This document shows, piece by piece, positions 7,401 through 8,649 of a DNA stretch of 8,649 nt. Within the stretch, counting starts at the first letter, position 1. The number at the start of each line of letters is the position of its first letter. Below the pieces are notes generated by a model. The model did no database searches. It was not told the DNA's origin and saw nothing but the letters and a program-made list of their open reading frames with translations. Source of the DNA: Actinomycetota bacterium (GTDB lineage: Bacteria > Actinomycetota > Actinomycetes > Actinomycetales > Actinomycetaceae); assembly GCA_019425105.1 (NCBI GenBank), contig JAHYYD010000087.1, forward strand, positions 1 to 8,649. The letters run 5' to 3'. Position numbers and translations under genes: made by a program.

Positions 7401-7876
7401 CGACCAGCTACCTGATCGGAGCGAGTTTCCTTCGCCGGATCGGCAACTGCCACGCCGCCGTCCCCCCACATTTCGGGATAGAAGACCGGCTCACGCTCCC
7501 CGTCGACGAACGCGTCCTTGACCCCCTGCACACTCTTGATGGCCCCGAGTGCAGACGCGGGAGCGGAGATCGCAAAACCGTCCAGGGCGTGGTGGTAATC
7601 GCGCACATCCCCGATGGTGCTCCCCGGGGATACCTGGCTGACGGAGCGCGCGATACGCTGCTTGACGTCCCTGTACGCGCCGGCTCGGTCGTCGCCAACA
7701 ACGCCCGGCGCAAGCTGGACGATGACGGTGGACGTCCCATCCGCCGCGGTCGCACCGGGCGCCGCAGCCTCGGTACTGTCCGTATCGGCCGCAAACGAGG
7801 GCGCCACGCTCATGGCCGTGATAGCGAGGGCACCAGTGGCGACTAACGCCAGCGCCGACAAACGCCGATGACACAT
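4445..7876 (-). CDS. Subtilisin-like (S8, C5a-peptidase type) wall-attached protein, predicted catalytically dead
   Basis: A 1143-residue secreted protein. In order: signal peptide (1-29, Ser-Phe-Ala cleavage site); a propeptide-like I9 region (about 48-130); an S8 domain of C5a-peptidase/lactocepin type (about 160-500, without an obvious PA insert); Fn3-like and other beta domains (about 505-905); Big_2 (about 908-990); and wall-binding repeats (about 997-1143). Family hallmarks are VIDASFDTSHEAF, GAWVSDKIPFVYDY, IAAPGGN and SPRWVGAGMVDAQAA. Asp169 and His244 (HGTRMA) are present. The nucleophile position in GTGEASAQVAG is Gly424 instead of Ser, and the oxyanion position in APAGEDG is Glu339 instead of Asn, so proteolysis is not expected. 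ATG 7876 is preferred over TTG 7882 because its signal peptide and leader align without gaps with the neighbouring genes. However, AAGGA is 12 bases from the ATG and 6 from the TTG, so the TTG (two more residues) remains possible. Confidence 0.93.
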   Translation of the reverse strand: MCHRRLSALALVATGALAITAMSVAPSFAADTDSTEAAAPGATAADGTSTVIVQLAPGVVGDDRAGAYRDVKQRIARSVSQVSPGSTIGDVRDYHHALDGFAISAPASALGAIKSVQGVKDAFVDGEREPVFYPEMWGDGGVAVADPAKETRSDQVAGRGRGRVIEVIDASFDTSHEAFAGTMDTAALRLPQAEMESLTSQLDAGQGGAWVSDKIPFVYDYADRDTNTSIGYGYGPQDYTVHAHGTRMAALAAANGATYQGSAPDAQLILAKVLSNSTWTVRDSDLLAALDDAMVLKPDTVCVSFMANRDLDGEASALYDDVFARLSDAGITVDAPAGEDGRAEWRTGVRDLGAIGAPASYSSVLAVAAVGGSTLQGTDGLAPWSSSSWGPGPDMRLKPEIAAPGGNVNAAIPGNGYQRMPGTGEASAQVAGVAALVRQRMATDPMFAGLSDEDKSALVPSFLMGTAHPIVDTSAPDGTLWSPRWVGAGMVDAQAATTSSVYPSVVGASDSLRPKAELGESTSGWTFQVQLTNLSDTAHTYTLGGQALSENVNGLLYTKHSTNWAGRGIDLTFSADTLTVPASSSATVTVSVNPTPQFASFASEKTPKGTFIDGAVTLTSADGQPDLTVPYLGFYGSADETPIFDSPVYGEGTIGTSTMTFHGLTLGQLNPFDVEEAAAISTNDRHLYIISRSTEENARTYATPATVLLRDVMSLTYTYRNEAGDVVRSYTLGGAPKSRTVFNGRYSEVSTAEATFGSQPLFDGYDEQGHALADGRYTLTIEGTTGGASPRTERLTHVVTVDTAPPVISNVQILGEGDERKLSFDATDSSPIAAYGFSWSADGEPFMREKFYGSDERGDDGRHYGHFEVPLSQIAERSGGDPSTVYLQVWDWPVNKGTVKVDLKPVPMTSLALSQTDATLSVGESVTLSATHEPADASVTDVVWSSSNEAVATVSQDGTVTAVGAGDATVTVYDPTQPSLVSASATIHVSAPAPAHKAGTWKRNGRGWWYRYDDGSYPSGESVVIDGNVYRFDASGYMRTGWVLDGGQWYYHAASGAQASGWLLSGVHWYYLSPQSGVMATGWVKVGATWYYLSPANGAMATGWLKDGGHWYYLNRPSGAMATGWLRIWGTWYHFADNGQLIA

Positions 7877-7895
7877 CTGCAACTCACTTCCTTAA

Positions 7896-7901
7896 CAGCT
7901 G
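7896..7901 (-). promoter_or_regulatory. CAGCTG palindrome in the leader of the subtilisin-like gene
   Basis: ACCAGCTGT lies with its CAGCTG core 20 bases before ATG 7876, exactly as in the leader of the partial BspA gene at 676. AAGGAAG follows as ribosome binding site. The conserved distance supports ATG 7876 as the ancestral start. Any regulatory role is inference. Confidence 0.35.
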
Positions 7902-7995
7902 GTTCAATGGGGAGCGCATAGGCGCAGCTCTCCTGCTTTTAGAGTAAGCCCTGATCGCCCATTGCAGGATAGTTGTCACGAATTTCTCACATCAT

Positions 7996-8025
7996 CGACA
8001 AATAGGCCTTCGCATCCTTTTGTCG
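7996..8025. repeat. Inverted repeat CGACAAA/TTTGTCG, possible operator
   Basis: The 7-base arms CGACAAA (7996-8002) and TTTGTCG (8019-8025) are exact inverses separated by 16 bases, about 120-150 bases upstream of the subtilisin-like gene. Spacing near one and a half helical turns between arms could suit a dimeric regulator. There is no U-tract to suggest a terminator. Confidence 0.25.
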
Positions 8026-8141
8026 CACCACACATTACCTTGTTGCGTCCCGCGCCGACATGATGAAGGTCTGTCCCAGCCACCTTGTCGGGCCACCGTC
8101 AAGGACTTACCGCAAGTTTGACCCCATGTACAAAATAGAGC

Positions 8142-8157
8142 GTATCGGAGTATCGGA
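8142..8157. repeat. Direct repeat GTATCGGA x2
   Basis: Two perfect adjacent copies of an 8-base word (8142-8149 and 8150-8157) lie about 265 bases upstream of the subtilisin-like gene. It could be a pair of binding half-sites or chance. Confidence 0.2.
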
Positions 8158-8230
8158 AAGCTGTATCACTGACCATCCGAGGCCCGTGCTTCTGTCACGA
8201 CGCTGCCCATCCCGCCCGCGGCGGCTGGAC

Positions 8231-8278
8231 ATAGCAACAACCCGCCACGGAGGCCTTGCGTGGGCCTACCCTGGCGGG
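8231..8278 (-). terminator. Probable intrinsic terminator of the YbjQ-family gene
   Basis: Outer arms CCCGCCA (8241-8247) and TGGCGGG (8272-8278) pair, with an inner AGGCC/GGCCT stem (8251-8255 with 8263-8267) closing a 7-base loop and small internal mismatches between. On the minus strand it is followed by the T-rich TTGTTGCT. It starts 37 bases past the stop codon at 8315. Confidence 0.65.
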
Positions 8279-8314
8279 CTGTTCCGCGCGAGCGACGCAG
8301 CGCGCAGACGAGCG

Positions 8315-8632
8315 TCAGAGGATGACGGCGGTGCCCGTCGCGATAGCGGCAAGCATGCCATTGTCGGTGCCGGCGGTGAAGTAGTCGACCTTGACGCCGA
8401 CGACCGCGTTCGCACCCATGGACTGCGCGCGTGCGCACATCTCGTTGACGGCGGTCGCGGCGGCATTACCAATCTCTTCCTCGTACTGGGAGGCGCGGCC
8501 ACCGAACATGTTGGACAGGCTCGCTCCGAAGTCCTTGAACACGTTCACACCGGCGATGGTCTCGCCCGACACCATGCCGATGTACTGCTTGACTGGCGCA
8601 CCCTCAACGGTCGGGGTCGTCACAACGAGCAT
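8315..8632 (-). CDS. YbjQ/UPF0145 family protein
   Basis: A 105-residue cytosolic protein of the YbjQ (UPF0145, PF01906) family, often labelled a heavy-metal-binding-domain protein although its biochemical role is not settled; members form small ring-like oligomers. Visible family marks are TTPTVEG (5-11), the GETIAGVNVFKDF segment (from about residue 23), GGRASQYE (44-51) and MGANAVVGVKVDY (72-84), and the length is typical. Two ATG codons are adjacent (8635 and 8632). I chose 8632 because AAGGAG (8639-8644) is then six bases away, and because the E. coli homologue also has three residues between Met and TTPT. It has its own terminator and no obvious link to the surface-protein genes downstream. 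The promoter lies outside the window. Confidence 0.92.
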   Translation of the reverse strand: MLVVTTPTVEGAPVKQYIGMVSGETIAGVNVFKDFGASLSNMFGGRASQYEEEIGNAAATAVNEMCARAQSMGANAVVGVKVDYFTAGTDNGMLAAIATGTAVIL

Positions 8633-8649
8633 CATTCACTCCTTCATAG

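Larger units (their letters stand above)
7877..8314. other. 438-bp intergenic region upstream of the subtilisin-like gene
   Basis: No gene is supported here. The right part holds the terminator of the YbjQ-family gene (8231-8278). The left part is the leader and presumably the promoter of the subtilisin-like gene, with inverted repeats at 7996-8025 and a short direct repeat at 8142-8157. I looked for -35/-10 pairs on the minus strand and found none better than weak matches. Confidence 0.65.

Noticed and set aside
6197..7846. 549-codon plus-strand open frame opposite the subtilisin-like gene
   Set aside because: It is antisense to a clear gene, has Arg/Gly/His-rich low-information composition typical of high-GC shadow frames, and shows no recognisable domain or ribosome binding site.
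7877..7882. TTG at 7882 as start of the subtilisin-like gene
   Set aside because: Not excluded, as its ribosome binding site spacing is good, but ungapped alignment of leader and signal peptide with the neighbouring genes favours ATG 7876.
8166..8502. 90- and 78-codon minus-strand frames overlapping the YbjQ-family gene
   Set aside because: They overlap the well-supported YbjQ frame and its terminator and have no family features.

Overview
This window is a GC-rich stretch of chromosome, apparently from a Gram-positive actinobacterium. The combination of BspA-type leucine-rich repeat proteins, Pro-Thr-rich wall-spanning linkers and Trp/Gly-rich cell-wall-binding repeats fits an oral or mucosal member of Actinomycetaceae (Schaalia/Actinomyces type). 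Coriobacteriia remain an alternative. The taxonomic guess is inference from protein style, not from a marker gene.

All four clear genes lie on the minus strand, so transcription runs from right to left. In that order they are: a small YbjQ/UPF0145 family protein (8315-8632); a large secreted protein built on the C5a-peptidase/lactocepin subtilisin scaffold (4445-7876); a 1019-residue BspA-like surface protein with Ig-like domains, a proline-rich linker and wall-binding repeats (1198-4257); and the N-terminal part of a second BspA-like protein that runs off the left edge (1-676). Each of the first three is followed by a GC-rich hairpin and each gene has its own leader. They therefore look like a cluster of separately transcribed units rather than one operon.

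The three large genes share a start cassette: a similar 5' leader with a 6-bp palindrome 20-21 bases before the ATG, a purine-rich ribosome binding site, and a 29-residue signal peptide that aligns without gaps. The subtilisin-like protein and the complete BspA protein also share the same C-terminal wall-binding module. The region reads as a surface-protein locus made by shuffling a secretion cassette and an anchor module around different central domains.

The most notable point is that the subtilisin-like protein keeps the catalytic Asp and His but has Gly in place of the nucleophilic Ser and Glu in place of the oxyanion-hole Asn. It is predicted to be a non-proteolytic, wall-attached pseudoprotease. 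A second point is a 28-codon open reading frame with a perfect Shine-Dalgarno sequence upstream of the partial BspA gene, which loosely resembles actinobacterial Cys-containing leader peptides. The intergenic regions also hold a candidate promoter, a 12-bp palindrome and several inverted repeats.
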